A stretch of 64,000 nt of DNA from JAXLRU01 sp046330935 (GTDB lineage: Bacteria > Actinomycetota > Actinomycetes > Actinomycetales > Kineosporiaceae): contig JAXLRU010000004.1 of assembly GCA_046330935.1 (NCBI GenBank), positions 62,001-126,000 on the forward strand. The letters run 5' to 3'. The notes under the pieces were generated by a model. It did not search any database, was not told where the DNA came from, and was given only the letters and a program-made list of their open reading frames with translations. Made by a program: the position numbers and the translations under genes. Below are positions 24,767 through 33,347 of the stretch, piece after piece (the stretch's first letter is position 1; the number at the start of each line of letters is the position of its first letter).

Positions 24767-25543
24767 TCAGCGACGGGCGACGCGGGTCCCGGCGGCGCGA
24801 GCCCAGGCGTCGAGCTGCTCGACCTGCTCGGGCGTCAGCAGCCGCCGCGCGATCGCGACGTACCCGGAGCCCTTGGCGAACAGGCTGACCAGGCGACGCC
24901 CGATCCGCATCGCCGGCGCCTGCGTCCACGCCACCACCACCTGCCCGCCATCCGGCGGGCAGATGACGAAACCTTCCGGACCCGCCTCGATCCGCCTCGG
25001 GACGCCGGCCACCCTGGCCGCGCGGGCGGACACCCAGGTACCCGTCAGCACCGCGAGGACGGCCGCTCCCGCGGCCCAGACCAGGCGGGCGCCGTCCCGC
25101 TCGAGGAGCCCGGTCACCAGGAGGAAGCCTGCAACCGCCGCCGCCAGACCCGCGAGCAGCCGAAGCCCGGGGACGAGCCCCGGCGGCCCGTCGCCCCATC
25201 GCAAGGCGAGCAGGTCGCGGCGGGTGAGCGAGGATGCGGGGACGACGAGAGGGTAGCGATCCTGCGGGGCGAGCGGGTGGGGGCGGCCGCGAGCGCCGGT
25301 GCGCGCCCCGCCGCCTGCCACGCCAGCATCGCCGCGAGCCCGGCCTCCCCCAGGTCCGCCCGGCGGAACAGCACCGGAGTCTCCAGGGTGCGCCGCACCC
25401 GGACCGCGCGGTCGGCCACCCGGATCTCCACGACCCTCGCTCCACCCGCCGGACATCAGCTCGGCCCAGGTCCATCGGGCGGGCACGACGACGATCGTCG
25501 GCGCCACGGCGTCCCCCGGCCGCAGGGAGTTCTCCTGCGTCAT
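24767..25543 (-). pseudogene. Frame-disrupted paralogue of the PH-like membrane protein
   Basis: Natural-looking protein is split over two frames. From the ATG at 25543 it reads MTQENSLRPGDAVAPTIVVV up to about 25440; then protein-like sequence continues only in another frame (VEIRVADRAVRVRRTLETPV to ALAAAP), and returns to the first frame after 25279 (HPLAPQDRYPLVVPASSLTR, two membrane helices, then a globular end). The switch points coincide with a GGG run (25434-25436) and a GGGGG run (25279-25283), so one extra and one missing base would explain both. The C-terminal stretch (VVVAWTQAPAMRIGRRLVSL, then RRLLTPEQVEQLDAWARAAG) aligns by eye with the upstream gene's first domain. Sequencing errors are a real alternative to decay. 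Confidence 0.65.
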
Positions 25544-25578
25544 GGGGCATCCTGCCAGGAGCGCCCCGACCGCGGACG

Positions 25579-26565
25579 TCAGGCCAGGGTGAGCAGCCGG
25601 TAGACCACCCAGGCCGCGGCTGCGCACACGACGGGCGTGAGCAGCCACGCGCCGACGATCCGCCCGGCCAGGTGCCAGCGCACGGCCCCTGTCCCCCGGG
25701 CGCTCGCCCCGGCCCCGGCCACGGCACCGGTGATCGCGTGCGTGCTCGACAGGGGGGCGTTGACGACGTACGCCGACCCGTACAGGGTCAGCGCGGCCGC
25801 GGTGGTGGCGGCGAACCCGACCACGGGGTCGACGGGCACGAGCCGCCCGCCGAGCGTGCGGATCAAAGACCACCCGCCCTGCCAGGTGCCCGCCGCCAGC
25901 GCCAGGGCCGCCCCCGCCATCACCCACCAGGGGGTCTCGGCGGAGGTGTGTCCGGCGGCGCCCAGGGCGACGACGAGCGCGCCCATCGTCTTGGGGCCGT
26001 CCTGGAGGCCGTGGCCGAGCGCCATCGCCGAGGCCGAGACGGTCTGCGCCACCCGGAACCGGGAGAGGGCGGTGTCGAACGTGGCGTGCCGGAACGCGGC
26101 GGCCAGGCCGTGCAGGAACAGCCAGGCGAGGGCGAACCCGAGCACGGGCGAGACCAGCAGGGGCCACAGCACGGAGCGGGCGAGCACGGCGGAGTGCAGG
26201 TGGGCCGCTGAGGCGAGGCCGGCGCCGGCCAGGCCCGCGATCAGGGCGTGGGACGACGACGAGGGCACGCCCCAGCGCCAGGTGAGCAGGTTCCAACCGA
26301 TCGCGGCGAGCAGGGCGGCGGGCACGACGGCCTCGTCGACCACCGGGGTGGGCACCACCAGCAGGGTGGTCCCGGTGACCCGCGCGACCCCTTCGCCGAG
26401 GAGCACGCCGACGCCGTTGAGGACGGCGGCGAGCAGGAGGGCCATGGGCGCGCCGAGGGAACGGGAGGCGATCGTCGTCGCCACGGCGTTGGCGGCGTCG
26501 TGCACGCCGTTCGTCCAGGCGAAGACCAGGGCCAGGACGACGGCCGCGACCAGCGCGACGTCCAC
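25579..26565 (-). CDS. PiT-family low-affinity inorganic phosphate transporter
   Basis: 328 residues from the GTG at 26565, with GGAGAG 8 bases upstream. There are about ten membrane helices. The two PiT repeats are visible: TNGVHDAANAVATTIASR near the N-terminus and GHGLQDGPKTMGALVV in the middle, plus VPSSSSHALIAGLAGAG and APLSSTHAITGAVAGAG. It carries metal-phosphate in symport with protons. It lies 4 bases after its PhoU-like partner. Confidence 0.93.
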   Translation of the reverse strand: MDVALVAAVVLALVFAWTNGVHDAANAVATTIASRSLGAPMALLLAAVLNGVGVLLGEGVARVTGTTLLVVPTPVVDEAVVPAALLAAIGWNLLTWRWGVPSSSSHALIAGLAGAGLASAAHLHSAVLARSVLWPLLVSPVLGFALAWLFLHGLAAAFRHATFDTALSRFRVAQTVSASAMALGHGLQDGPKTMGALVVALGAAGHTSAETPWWVMAGAALALAAGTWQGGWSLIRTLGGRLVPVDPVVGFAATTAAALTLYGSAYVVNAPLSSTHAITGAVAGAGASARGTGAVRWHLAGRIVGAWLLTPVVCAAAAWVVYRLLTLA

Positions 26566-26569
26566 GCGT

Positions 26570-27220
26570 TCAGCTCTCCTTGACGACGATCTGCTGCAGC
26601 ACGCTGCCGACCTCCTCGAACGCCGACGACGCGGCGAGCAGGTGGTCGGCCACACGCAGGCGCCACAGCGCCGCGGGGTGCACGGTGAGGGCGTCGACGT
26701 GCAGGGCGCCCGCGTCCTGGGTGCCCATCGCGGCGGCCATGGCCCGGCGGTGCACGGTGCCGGCCTGCTTGCGCAGGCGCGTGAGCTCGACCCATGCCTG
26801 GGACAGGGCGCGGCGGTGCTCCAGGCGCGGCGCCGTCTCGGCGACGACGGCGGCGGCGCTGACGATCAGCTGCACCTGCTCCGAGACGCCCTCGTCGAGC
26901 AGGCCCAGCGGCACCAGGGCGATCAACTCGCCGGCGTCGTCGCAGGCGCGCACGGCCAGCCGCATGGACCAGGCGAGGCGGTACACGTCGTCGCGGTCGA
27001 GGGGGGTGACGAACACGGACGCGAGCTCGCTGAGCACCGCGTGGGTGCGCTGCTCGGCGGCGGCGTCGGCCTCGCGCAGGCGGGTCGCCACCTCGGCGCG
27101 GCCCGCGGCGTCCTCGCCGAGCATCTCCGCGAGCAGATTCGCGGAGGCGACGGCGTGTCGCGCGAGGTCGGGGAAGAGTTCGCCCCAGCGCCCCTGCAGG
27201 CGGCGTCGCCGCACCGGCAC
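26570..27220 (-). CDS. PhoU-like (DUF47) partner of the PiT transporter
   Basis: 216 residues from the GTG at 27220, which has GAGAGGAG 5 bases upstream. It is all-helical in two similar halves, with the metal-binding-type stretches READAAAEQRTHAVLSEL and FVTPLDRDDVYRLAWSM, as in DUF47/PhoU-like proteins encoded with PiT transporters. It probably gates the transporter from the cytosol. Confidence 0.88.
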   Translation of the reverse strand: MPVRRRRLQGRWGELFPDLARHAVASANLLAEMLGEDAAGRAEVATRLREADAAAEQRTHAVLSELASVFVTPLDRDDVYRLAWSMRLAVRACDDAGELIALVPLGLLDEGVSEQVQLIVSAAAVVAETAPRLEHRRALSQAWVELTRLRKQAGTVHRRAMAAAMGTQDAGALHVDALTVHPAALWRLRVADHLLAASSAFEEVGSVLQQIVVKES

Positions 27221-27378
27221 CTCGGCTCCTCTCGCTGTCGCGCCCGCTCCCCTGAGCCCGCCGCGCTCGTCACGGCAACGGTGCCGCGCAGTGGCCAGCA
27301 GGTGACCTTCAGGCGTCGGCGGGTCGGATGTTACGCGACGAGGATGAACGAGCTCGCCCGGACGGGCGGACGGTCGGG

Positions 27379-29037
27379 TCACATCCCCCCGACCGAGGAG
27401 ACAGCACCGGCCGGGGACGACGACGACGACGGCGGGAGCGCCGGACGCAGCGCCGGCACCTCGTCGGCCCGCAACACCTTGCGCTGCAGGGTGGCCGACG
27501 CCGACCCGTACCCGCCGACGGTCACCTCGTCGTAGCCGATCACGCGGCCGTCGCGGTCGCCGCCCTTGGCGAGGTAGACGACCGTCGCGGACAGGGGCAG
27601 GGGTTCGCCGTCGCTGAGGCGTTCCAGCCCTCGGGCGGTGATCCCGGCCCCGCCGGTGGAACCCTGGACGAGCTGGACGGTGCCGGTGGGCTCGATGGTC
27701 ACCGCGCGGCTGTGGGTGTGCCCGGCGAGCACCGTCGGCACGTACCCGGACAGGGGCGGGGCGCCCGCGGGGTCGTGCAGGGCCGCGATGTCGACCTGCT
27801 CGGCGGGGTGGGCGACGTTCCACGCGACCACGGTGTCGGTGAGCCGCTGCCCCGTCGCGCGCTGCAGGTCCAGGCGGTCGGCCTCCCGGGACTCCTGGCG
27901 GTCCTGGGTGGCGGCGTCGGGGGTGAATTCGGGGTCGCCGATCCCGGCGATCGTCACCCCGGCGACGGTGGCGACCTCGTCGTCGAGGACGACGGCGTTG
28001 CGGTACCGGCGGATCGCCGCCTCGGTGCCGCTGGAGTCGTGGTTCCCGCGCACGAAGACGTAGGGGATCTTGAGGTCGCCGATCCGCGACAGCGTCGAGG
28101 ACTCCGCCCCGGTCCCCCAGGTGGTCACGTCACCGGTGTCGACGACGAGGTCGACGCCGAACTGCGTGACGAGCCGGTCGACGAGGTCGAACCCGAGCGG
28201 GCTGAGGTGGATGTCGCTGACGTGCAGCAGCGTCGTCACCTCGTCGGACCCGGCTCCGCTGACGACGGGCAGGTCACCGGTGGTGGCGTACAGGCCGGTC
28301 ACCCCGGAGACGATGTCGGACAGGCCCGAGCGGTAGGACTCCAGGCGCTGCGCGAGCCCCCCGCTGGTGCGCGTGAGGTACGGGGCCTGGGTCAGCAGCC
28401 CGGTGAAGCGGGGCTGGGCGAAGGCGTCGGCGTCGAAGGTGGCCGCGGCGAGGCCGCCGATGGCGACGACGACGGCCAGGGACGACGCGAGCGCCCCCAC
28501 GAGCCGGCGCCAGTGCAGCCGGAAGGCCAGCAGCGCGGCGACCAGGGCGCCGGTCAGGGCGCAGGCGAGGGTGGTGAGGGCGGCGCGGATCGCGGCGGCA
28601 CGCAGGTCGTCGGGGGCCTGGGCGCCGAGGGTGACGATGCCACCGGGGTTGTCGAGGAGGCGGCGGGCCGCTTCGAGGTCCACCTCGTCGACGCGCGCCT
28701 GGACGGCCAGCGGTGCGACGTGGGTGTCGAACTCCACCTCGCCCGCGGGCGGCAGGAGGACCTGCATGCCTCCGCCGAGGTCGGGGACGACCTGCAGGTG
28801 CACGGTGAGGGGACCCACCTGGGTGATCGTGTCGGGCGCGAGGGCTGCGCCGACCCCGCTGCCGGCGAGCGCGACGGCGACGACGGCCACGACCCGCCCG
28901 GCGCGGGCCGCCCACCCCGGGGGGCTCCAGCGCGAGGGGATCCAGCGCGGTCGGCGGGAGGGTGCGGCGGCGGCAGCGGCATCGAGCTGGTCGCTGCGGG
29001 GCTCGCCCGCTTCGCCGGTCTCGTGCTGCAGTGTCAC
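27379..29037 (-). CDS. Membrane-anchored metallophosphoesterase
   Basis: 552 residues from the GTG at 29037 (GAGGA 6 bases upstream); 28 more residues are possible. A membrane helix lies near 45-65, an extracytoplasmic beta-rich region (70-160) follows, then two more helices (about 160-210). The phosphoesterase domain carries the full two-metal set: VSDIHLS, VDTGDVT, RGNHDS, LHDPAG and LAGHTHSRAV. It ends in a Ser/Pro-rich tail. The calcineurin-type fold is clear; the substrate (nucleotide, lipid or wall phosphoester) is not. Location beside phosphate transport genes suggests phosphate scavenging. Confidence 0.85.
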   Translation of the reverse strand: MTLQHETGEAGEPRSDQLDAAAAAAPSRRPRWIPSRWSPPGWAARAGRVVAVVAVALAGSGVGAALAPDTITQVGPLTVHLQVVPDLGGGMQVLLPPAGEVEFDTHVAPLAVQARVDEVDLEAARRLLDNPGGIVTLGAQAPDDLRAAAIRAALTTLACALTGALVAALLAFRLHWRRLVGALASSLAVVVAIGGLAAATFDADAFAQPRFTGLLTQAPYLTRTSGGLAQRLESYRSGLSDIVSGVTGLYATTGDLPVVSGAGSDEVTTLLHVSDIHLSPLGFDLVDRLVTQFGVDLVVDTGDVTTWGTGAESSTLSRIGDLKIPYVFVRGNHDSSGTEAAIRRYRNAVVLDDEVATVAGVTIAGIGDPEFTPDAATQDRQESREADRLDLQRATGQRLTDTVVAWNVAHPAEQVDIAALHDPAGAPPLSGYVPTVLAGHTHSRAVTIEPTGTVQLVQGSTGGAGITARGLERLSDGEPLPLSATVVYLAKGGDRDGRVIGYDEVTVGGYGSASATLQRKVLRADEVPALRPALPPSSSSSPAGAVSSVGGM

Positions 29038-29421
29038 GTCTGTTCCTCGGCAGTGACGCTCTCGGGCTGAACGGTGCGCGAGTCGCGGAAGATTAGGGAC
29101 GTCGGGCCGGGAGCGCCTCACGGCGCAACGGCCGCTCTAGGCGGCTTCAGATGGGACCCGGGGCTACCACGGCCCGACGCCCGGTGAGACCCCGAGGGGT
29201 GTCACCGCGAGGACGAACGAGTCGTCCCGGGGTGATTGTTCCCCCTTCGCGGCCCTCTAGTCATCCCGGGCCCCCCGAACGGCGGGTCTTTTCGTGACCT
29301 GACACGGGGCCGGACACGCGAACGGTCCCGGACCGGATCCCCGCGGCGACGTTGCCGTGGGGACCCGACCCGGGACCGGGCGGTGACGCCGGGGAGCGGC
29401 GTCGGATGCGTGGTGCCTGCG
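29038..29421. other. Intergenic region between glsB-like and metallophosphoesterase genes
   Basis: A 384-base gap between two minus-strand genes. I see no protein-like frame. It holds the strong hairpin at 29324-29377 and, nearer the metallophosphoesterase, GC-rich sequence that must contain that gene's promoter. No tRNA or known riboswitch is evident. Confidence 0.5.
29324..29377 (-). terminator. Long imperfect hairpin downstream of the glsB-like gene
   Basis: GGTCCCGG (29324-29331) pairs with CCGGGACC (29370-29377). Inside, GGATCCCCGCGGC pairs with GCCGTGGGGACCC with single mismatches around a gacgtt loop. It begins 45 bases after the glsB-like stop. A terminator or a stable small RNA would both fit. 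Confidence 0.5.
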
Positions 29422-29697
29422 TCAGATGCGGGCGCCGCGACGGGTGGTGGCGCGGTAGATCAGCAGGGCGACGATGGCGCCCAGGATCGAACCGATGATG
29501 CCGGAGGTCTGCAGGGCGCCCTCGGCGCTGTCCTTGCCGAAGAGCAGGTAGCCGAGGAAGCCACCGATGAAGGAGCCGACGATGCCGAGCACGATGGTGC
29601 CGGCGATGCCCAGCGGGTCGGGGCCGGGGACGACGGCGCGGGCGATGAAACCGGCGACGGCACCGACGACGAGCAGCACGATGATGAAGGTCAGCAC
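29422..29697 (-). CDS. GlsB/YeaQ/YmgE family stress membrane protein
   Basis: 91 residues, three membrane helices with the family's Gly motifs (GAVAGFIARAVVPG, GTIVLGIVGSFIGGFLGYLL, GIIGSILGAIVALLIY). It is small, hydrophobic and full length. GAGGAGAT lies 6 bases before the GTG. A GGGTAC element (29784-29789, minus strand) about 87 bases upstream, with a partial -35, resembles a SigB-type stress promoter, in line with the family's stress induction. Confidence 0.9.
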   Translation of the reverse strand: MLTFIIVLLVVGAVAGFIARAVVPGPDPLGIAGTIVLGIVGSFIGGFLGYLLFGKDSAEGALQTSGIIGSILGAIVALLIYRATTRRGARI

Positions 29698-29861
29698 GGG
29701 AATCTCCTCGGGACGAGATGGTGATCCTTGGTCCGGCCTCCCGGTCCGCCTTCCGGCGTCCCGCTCGGCCTCTTGACCGCCATGTACCCGGTGTGCCGTT
29801 CCTCACTCGCTCGAGAAAAAGAACTTCGCTCGGTGATCGAATGGATGCCTTGGGTGATCGC

Positions 29862-30512
29862 TTAGTGCAGGCGACCCGCCCGCCAGAGGGCCGCCGCGTG
29901 CTGCAACTGCGCCGACGTCCGGGACAGGCCGGCTGCACGCCGGGTGACCGCGGCGGCGGCCTCGTCGGCCAGGACGTCGGCCTGCACGGCCCATCCGGTG
30001 GCCACGACCCGGCAGAACGCCCCCGCACGCTCCAGCGTGACGGCGAGGTCCCCCGTGAAGGCCCCGGTCAGCACGGCGTCGGCCACCGCGAGCATCTCCT
30101 TGGGCCCGGGCGGCGCCTCGACGCCCGCCACGGCCTCCTCGACCGGGGCGCGTCGGCGGCCCTCGTCGAAGGCCGCGGCCATGCCGGCAGGGTCCTGCCG
30201 GATGCCCGCCCGCAACGCGTACAGCCGCCACAGGGTGCCGGGCAGCGTGTCGGCCTCGCTGGTGGCCCACAGGTGGGCGACGTCGTCGAGGCCGTGCTCG
30301 TCGACCAGCGCGACCAGGCGCGCCGCGCGGTCGTCCCCGCCGGAGCGGCCGTGCTCGACCAGCGCCGCCGCGGTCGCGTGGGCCGCCTCGACCCGGCGCG
30401 ACGGGTCCTCCCCGCCTTCGAAGGCGTCGAGCGCCGACGGCCCGAGGAACGCGGGCCGCGGGGGGCGGTGGGGCCGGCCGGCAGCGCCGGGGCCGACATC
30501 GGTCGAGGACAT
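29862..30512 (-). CDS. Conserved actinobacterial protein of unknown function
   Basis: 216 residues from the ATG at 30512 (CACGAT 6 bases upstream, so possibly leaderless). It starts with a Pro/Gly-rich lead (GAAGRPHRPPRPAFLGPSAL), then is helical and Ala/Glu-rich throughout (DEHGLDDVAHLWATSEADTLPG, LWRLYALRAGIRQDPAGMA). No membrane segment or catalytic motif is visible. It follows modA by 81 bases on the same strand, where modB would be expected. Confidence 0.7.
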   Translation of the reverse strand: MSSTDVGPGAAGRPHRPPRPAFLGPSALDAFEGGEDPSRRVEAAHATAAALVEHGRSGGDDRAARLVALVDEHGLDDVAHLWATSEADTLPGTLWRLYALRAGIRQDPAGMAAAFDEGRRRAPVEEAVAGVEAPPGPKEMLAVADAVLTGAFTGDLAVTLERAGAFCRVVATGWAVQADVLADEAAAAVTRRAAGLSRTSAQLQHAAALWRAGRLH

Positions 30513-30593
30513 CGCCCCATCGTGACATCCGCCGCCGACGATCGCCCGGTGCAGCCCGGAGGACGCTGGGCGCCCCGGGCACCGCAACGCCGC

Positions 30594-31448
30594 TCAGGGC
30601 TGCGAGAACCCCGCCTCCGCCAGCACGGCCCGGCCCTCTGCCGACAGGACGTGCTGCACGAACCGCCGGGCCGCCTCCGCCCGGGGCGACCCCTCGACGA
30701 CGGCGATGGGGTAGGTGGTCGAGGCGTTCACCCCGGCCGGGACGGCGATGCCGCGCACCTTGCCCTTGGCCGCACGGACGTCGGTCACGTACACCAGCCC
30801 CGCGTCCACCTCGCCGAGCTGCACCTTCGCCAGCGTCGCCTTGACGTCGGCCTCCTGCGTGGCCGGTCGCAGCGTCAGCCCCGCCGCGGCGAACACCTTC
30901 GCGGCGACCGCACCGCACGGCACGGACGCCTCGCAGACCGCCACCTTCACGCCGGGCCGGGCGAGGTCGGCGAGCCCGGTGATCCCCGCGGGGTTCGCCG
31001 GCGGGACGGCGATCTCCAGCGAGTTCGCCGCGAACGGGACGGCTTCGCCGTCGATGCGGCCCGCCCTCACCAGCGCGTCCATGCTCTTGGGGGACGCCGA
31101 GGCGTAGACGTCGGCGGGCGCGCCCTGCTCGATCTGGGCCTGCAGTGCCGGGCTGGCGCCGAAGCTGAACCGCACCCGCAGCCCCGGCTCGGCGGCCTCG
31201 ACGTCGGCCCCGATGGCGGTGAACGCCTCCTTGAGGGACGCCGCGGCGAGCACCGTGATCGTCACCGGCGCGGACGAACCGGCGGTGCCCGCGGCCTGCG
31301 GGCCGGTGTCCCCGCCGCAGCCCGCGGGCCCCAGCGCCAGGACGGCGAGCGCCGCGAGGCCGACGCGGCGGCGTCGGCCGGGACGACGGGTGCTCCGCGG
31401 AAGGCCCGGACGGCGAGGGCGCGAGAACACGGCGGGCCTGGCGTTCAC
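30594..31448 (-). CDS. modA: Molybdate-binding lipoprotein
   Basis: 284 residues from a GTG overlapping the upstream stop by 4 bases. A long basic n-region (RPGRRRR) precedes a hydrophobic stretch ending LGPAGC (lipid Cys44). ModA marks follow: TVLAAASLKEAF, FSFGASPALQAQIEQGAPADVY, and the later LVYVTDVRA. It would deliver molybdate or tungstate to ModBC, but no permease or ATPase gene follows here. Confidence 0.9.
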   Translation of the reverse strand: MNARPAVFSRPRRPGLPRSTRRPGRRRRVGLAALAVLALGPAGCGGDTGPQAAGTAGSSAPVTITVLAAASLKEAFTAIGADVEAAEPGLRVRFSFGASPALQAQIEQGAPADVYASASPKSMDALVRAGRIDGEAVPFAANSLEIAVPPANPAGITGLADLARPGVKVAVCEASVPCGAVAAKVFAAAGLTLRPATQEADVKATLAKVQLGEVDAGLVYVTDVRAAKGKVRGIAVPAGVNASTTYPIAVVEGSPRAEAARRFVQHVLSAEGRAVLAEAGFSQP

Positions 31449-31852
31449 GACTCGGGGATCTCGACGACGACGTTGGTCGACTTCACGGAGGCGACGGCCA
31501 GGACGCCGGGGGCGAGGCCGAGGTCGTCGGCGGCCTCCCGGCTCATCAGCGACACGATCCGGAACGGTCCGGCCTGCAGCTCCACCTGCGCCATGACCCC
31601 GTCCTTGACCACCTTCGTCACCAGGCCGGTGAGGCGGTTGCGGGCGGAGGCGCGGGCCACCGGGCGGGCGGCCGTCCGGGGCGTGGCGCCGGCGAGGTCC
31701 TGGGCGAGGCGGGCGAGCTCGGCCCCCTCGATCGCCTGCCGCCCGGCGGGATCGCGGACGGTGCTCAGCCGCCCGGCCTCGGCCCACCGCCTCAGCGTGT
31801 CCTCGCTGAGCCCGAGGAGGGAGGCCGCCTGCCGCATCCGGAACGTCGCCAT
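31445..31852 (-). CDS. ModE-like regulator: HTH plus TOBE molybdate-binding domain
   Basis: 135 residues from the ATG at 31852. Residues 1-45 are a MerR/excisionase-type helix-turn-helix (RMRQAASLLGLSEDTLRRWA). Residues 70-135 form a TOBE/molbindin domain (RNRLTGLVTKVVKDGVMAQV, SREAADDLGLAPGVLAVASV). Coupling to modA supports molybdate-responsive control. This short HTH-TOBE form is common in actinobacteria and differs from E. coli ModE. Confidence 0.85.
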   Translation of the reverse strand: MATFRMRQAASLLGLSEDTLRRWAEAGRLSTVRDPAGRQAIEGAELARLAQDLAGATPRTAARPVARASARNRLTGLVTKVVKDGVMAQVELQAGPFRIVSLMSREAADDLGLAPGVLAVASVKSTNVVVEIPES

Positions 31853-32175
31853 GCCGCACATCAAACCTCACGCGCGGCGGTATGGTTCCGAATGAGCCTC
31901 ACCCGCGGCAGCGCACCGCTTGTTTCGACGCCGTTGCGGCGATGACGTTTCCGTTAACCGAGGCCTCGGGGCGCCGCATCTGCGGCCCCTCGCACCCTGC
32001 TCGGGGCCGTCGGGCCCTACCCTCCGCGCCGCACGATCCCGGCGGTCGCCGTCCCCTGCCGATCCCTGTGACGCACCCCACCGCGCGTGATGACGCGCCT
32101 GCGTCCTCACCGTGCCGTCCGCTCCGGCAGGACTGCTGCCGGGAGCCGCGGGCACGGCACGTACGCTGCCTGTCC
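31853..32175. other. Intergenic region between modE-like and small membrane protein genes
   Basis: A 323-base divergent gap with no convincing frame. It holds one imperfect hairpin (31968-31989, GGGG-C-GCCG...CGGC-CCC) and, at the right end, the -10 element TACGCT (32162-32167) of the next gene. The modE-like promoter must lie at the left end. Confidence 0.5.
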
Positions 32176-32499
32176 GTGAGCACGCCCCCGCCCCCGCCCG
32201 CCGGGGGCAGCCGCGGCCTGCGCGGCTGGACGTCGCGACCGCGGCGCCCGCTGAAGCACCTCAACGGCATCGCGGCGGTCGCCGCCACCGCCGCCGTGCT
32301 GGTGCCGGGGATCCTCGTCTGGGACGGCGCGGCCGTCCTGCTCGGCTTCTACCCGCAGCTGCTGGGCTGGGCCCGCCTCGTCGGGGTGCCGCTGGTCCTG
32401 CTCGGGCTGGCCGGGCTCGTCGCCGACGTGCTCTACCTGCGCCGGCCCACCGGCGTCACGCGTCGCCGTCCCGGCGGGTCCCGCCTGCCCCGCGACTGA
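32176..32499 (+). CDS. Small two-helix membrane protein
   Basis: 107 residues from the GTG at 32176, preceded at 8 bases by TACGCT and no Shine-Dalgarno. There is a Pro/Arg-rich cytoplasmic lead, then two membrane helices (about 34-55 and 60-83) and a basic tail (YLRRPTGVTRRRPGGSRLP). No family is recognised. It is convergent with the glycosyltransferase. Confidence 0.65.
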   Translation: MSTPPPPPAGGSRGLRGWTSRPRRPLKHLNGIAAVAATAAVLVPGILVWDGAAVLLGFYPQLLGWARLVGVPLVLLGLAGLVADVLYLRRPTGVTRRRPGGSRLPRD

Positions 32500-32511
32500 C
32501 CCTGCCCGGTC

Positions 32512-33345
32512 TCACCCGACCGCGCGCAGCACCTGTGGCGCGTCGACGGTCCGGTCCACGACCGTCGTCGGCACCTGCAGGTGGTAGGCGCCGCTCGGCA
32601 GGATGCCGCAGCCCCCGTCGCGCGCCATCACCCGCAGCTGCGCCAGCGCGTCCTCCCCGCAGTGCTGCTCGGGCAGGTCCCGCCAGAACGTGAACCCGCC
32701 CGCGGCCCGCAGCTTCGCGACGTCGTACAGCACGCACCCGCCGACCCACGCCACCTTGTACAGCAGCGGCCGGCGCTCGCTGGCACCCCACGACTGCGCG
32801 GCGTGCCAGGGGTTGGCCGCGTTGTGCAGGGCGTGCCGCCCCCACGCGTGGGAGCCGGGCTCCACGACCTCGGGCCGGACGGGGCCGTCCCACGGCTCCA
32901 CCCACTGCTCGTGCGGGCGCACGTCGTCGAGGTGGCTCAGGCCCACCACCGCCGACCCGACGAAGCCGCAGCGCTGCTCCTCGATGACGTCGAGCAGCCG
33001 GGCGGCCAGCGTGGGCTCGCACAGGACGTCGTCGTCGAGGAACAGCGCGTACGGCGCCCGCGCGCAGTCCAGCAGGAACTGGCGGTGCTCGGCGAGGCCG
33101 CGCCGGGGCAGGTGACGGCGCAGCTCGACCTCCCGGCCGCGGGCACGCAGCAGGCGCACCGCCGTCTGCACCTCCTCCGACGCCAGGGACGACTCGGGGT
33201 CGCCCTCGTCGGACTGGTCGGAGACGACGACCCGGAAGGTCGGCAGCGTCTGCGCGGTCAGCGAGGTGAGGGTCACGGCCAGGGCCGCGGGCCGCCGGTA
33301 GGTGGGGATCAGGACGTCCAAGGTGGGCACGGTCGTCGACTCCAT
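32512..33345 (-). CDS. Family 2 glycosyltransferase
   Basis: 277 residues. GT-A fold: LDVLIPTYRRPAALAVTLTS at the start, VVSDQSDEGD, the metal-binding ALFLDDDVLCE, and an acceptor-side WRDLPEQHCGEDALAQLRV. It starts 2 bases after the HldE-like stop, so the two genes form one unit, pointing to transfer of a sugar made by the heptose pathway onto a surface glycan (inference). Confidence 0.88.
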   Translation of the reverse strand: MESTTVPTLDVLIPTYRRPAALAVTLTSLTAQTLPTFRVVVSDQSDEGDPESSLASEEVQTAVRLLRARGREVELRRHLPRRGLAEHRQFLLDCARAPYALFLDDDVLCEPTLAARLLDVIEEQRCGFVGSAVVGLSHLDDVRPHEQWVEPWDGPVRPEVVEPGSHAWGRHALHNAANPWHAAQSWGASERRPLLYKVAWVGGCVLYDVAKLRAAGGFTFWRDLPEQHCGEDALAQLRVMARDGGCGILPSGAYHLQVPTTVVDRTVDAPQVLRAVG

Positions 33346-33347
33346 GA

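Noticed and set aside
24767..26296. A single 509-codon protein covering the PiT 3' region and the disrupted PH-like gene
   Set aside because: Upstream of 25543 this frame is antisense-like sequence inside the PiT transporter gene; the natural start is the ATG at 25543.
29221..29300. A possible tRNA in the glsB/metallophosphoesterase gap
   Set aside because: Short GC stems occur, but no T-loop (GGTTCGANTCC) or full cloverleaf can be drawn.
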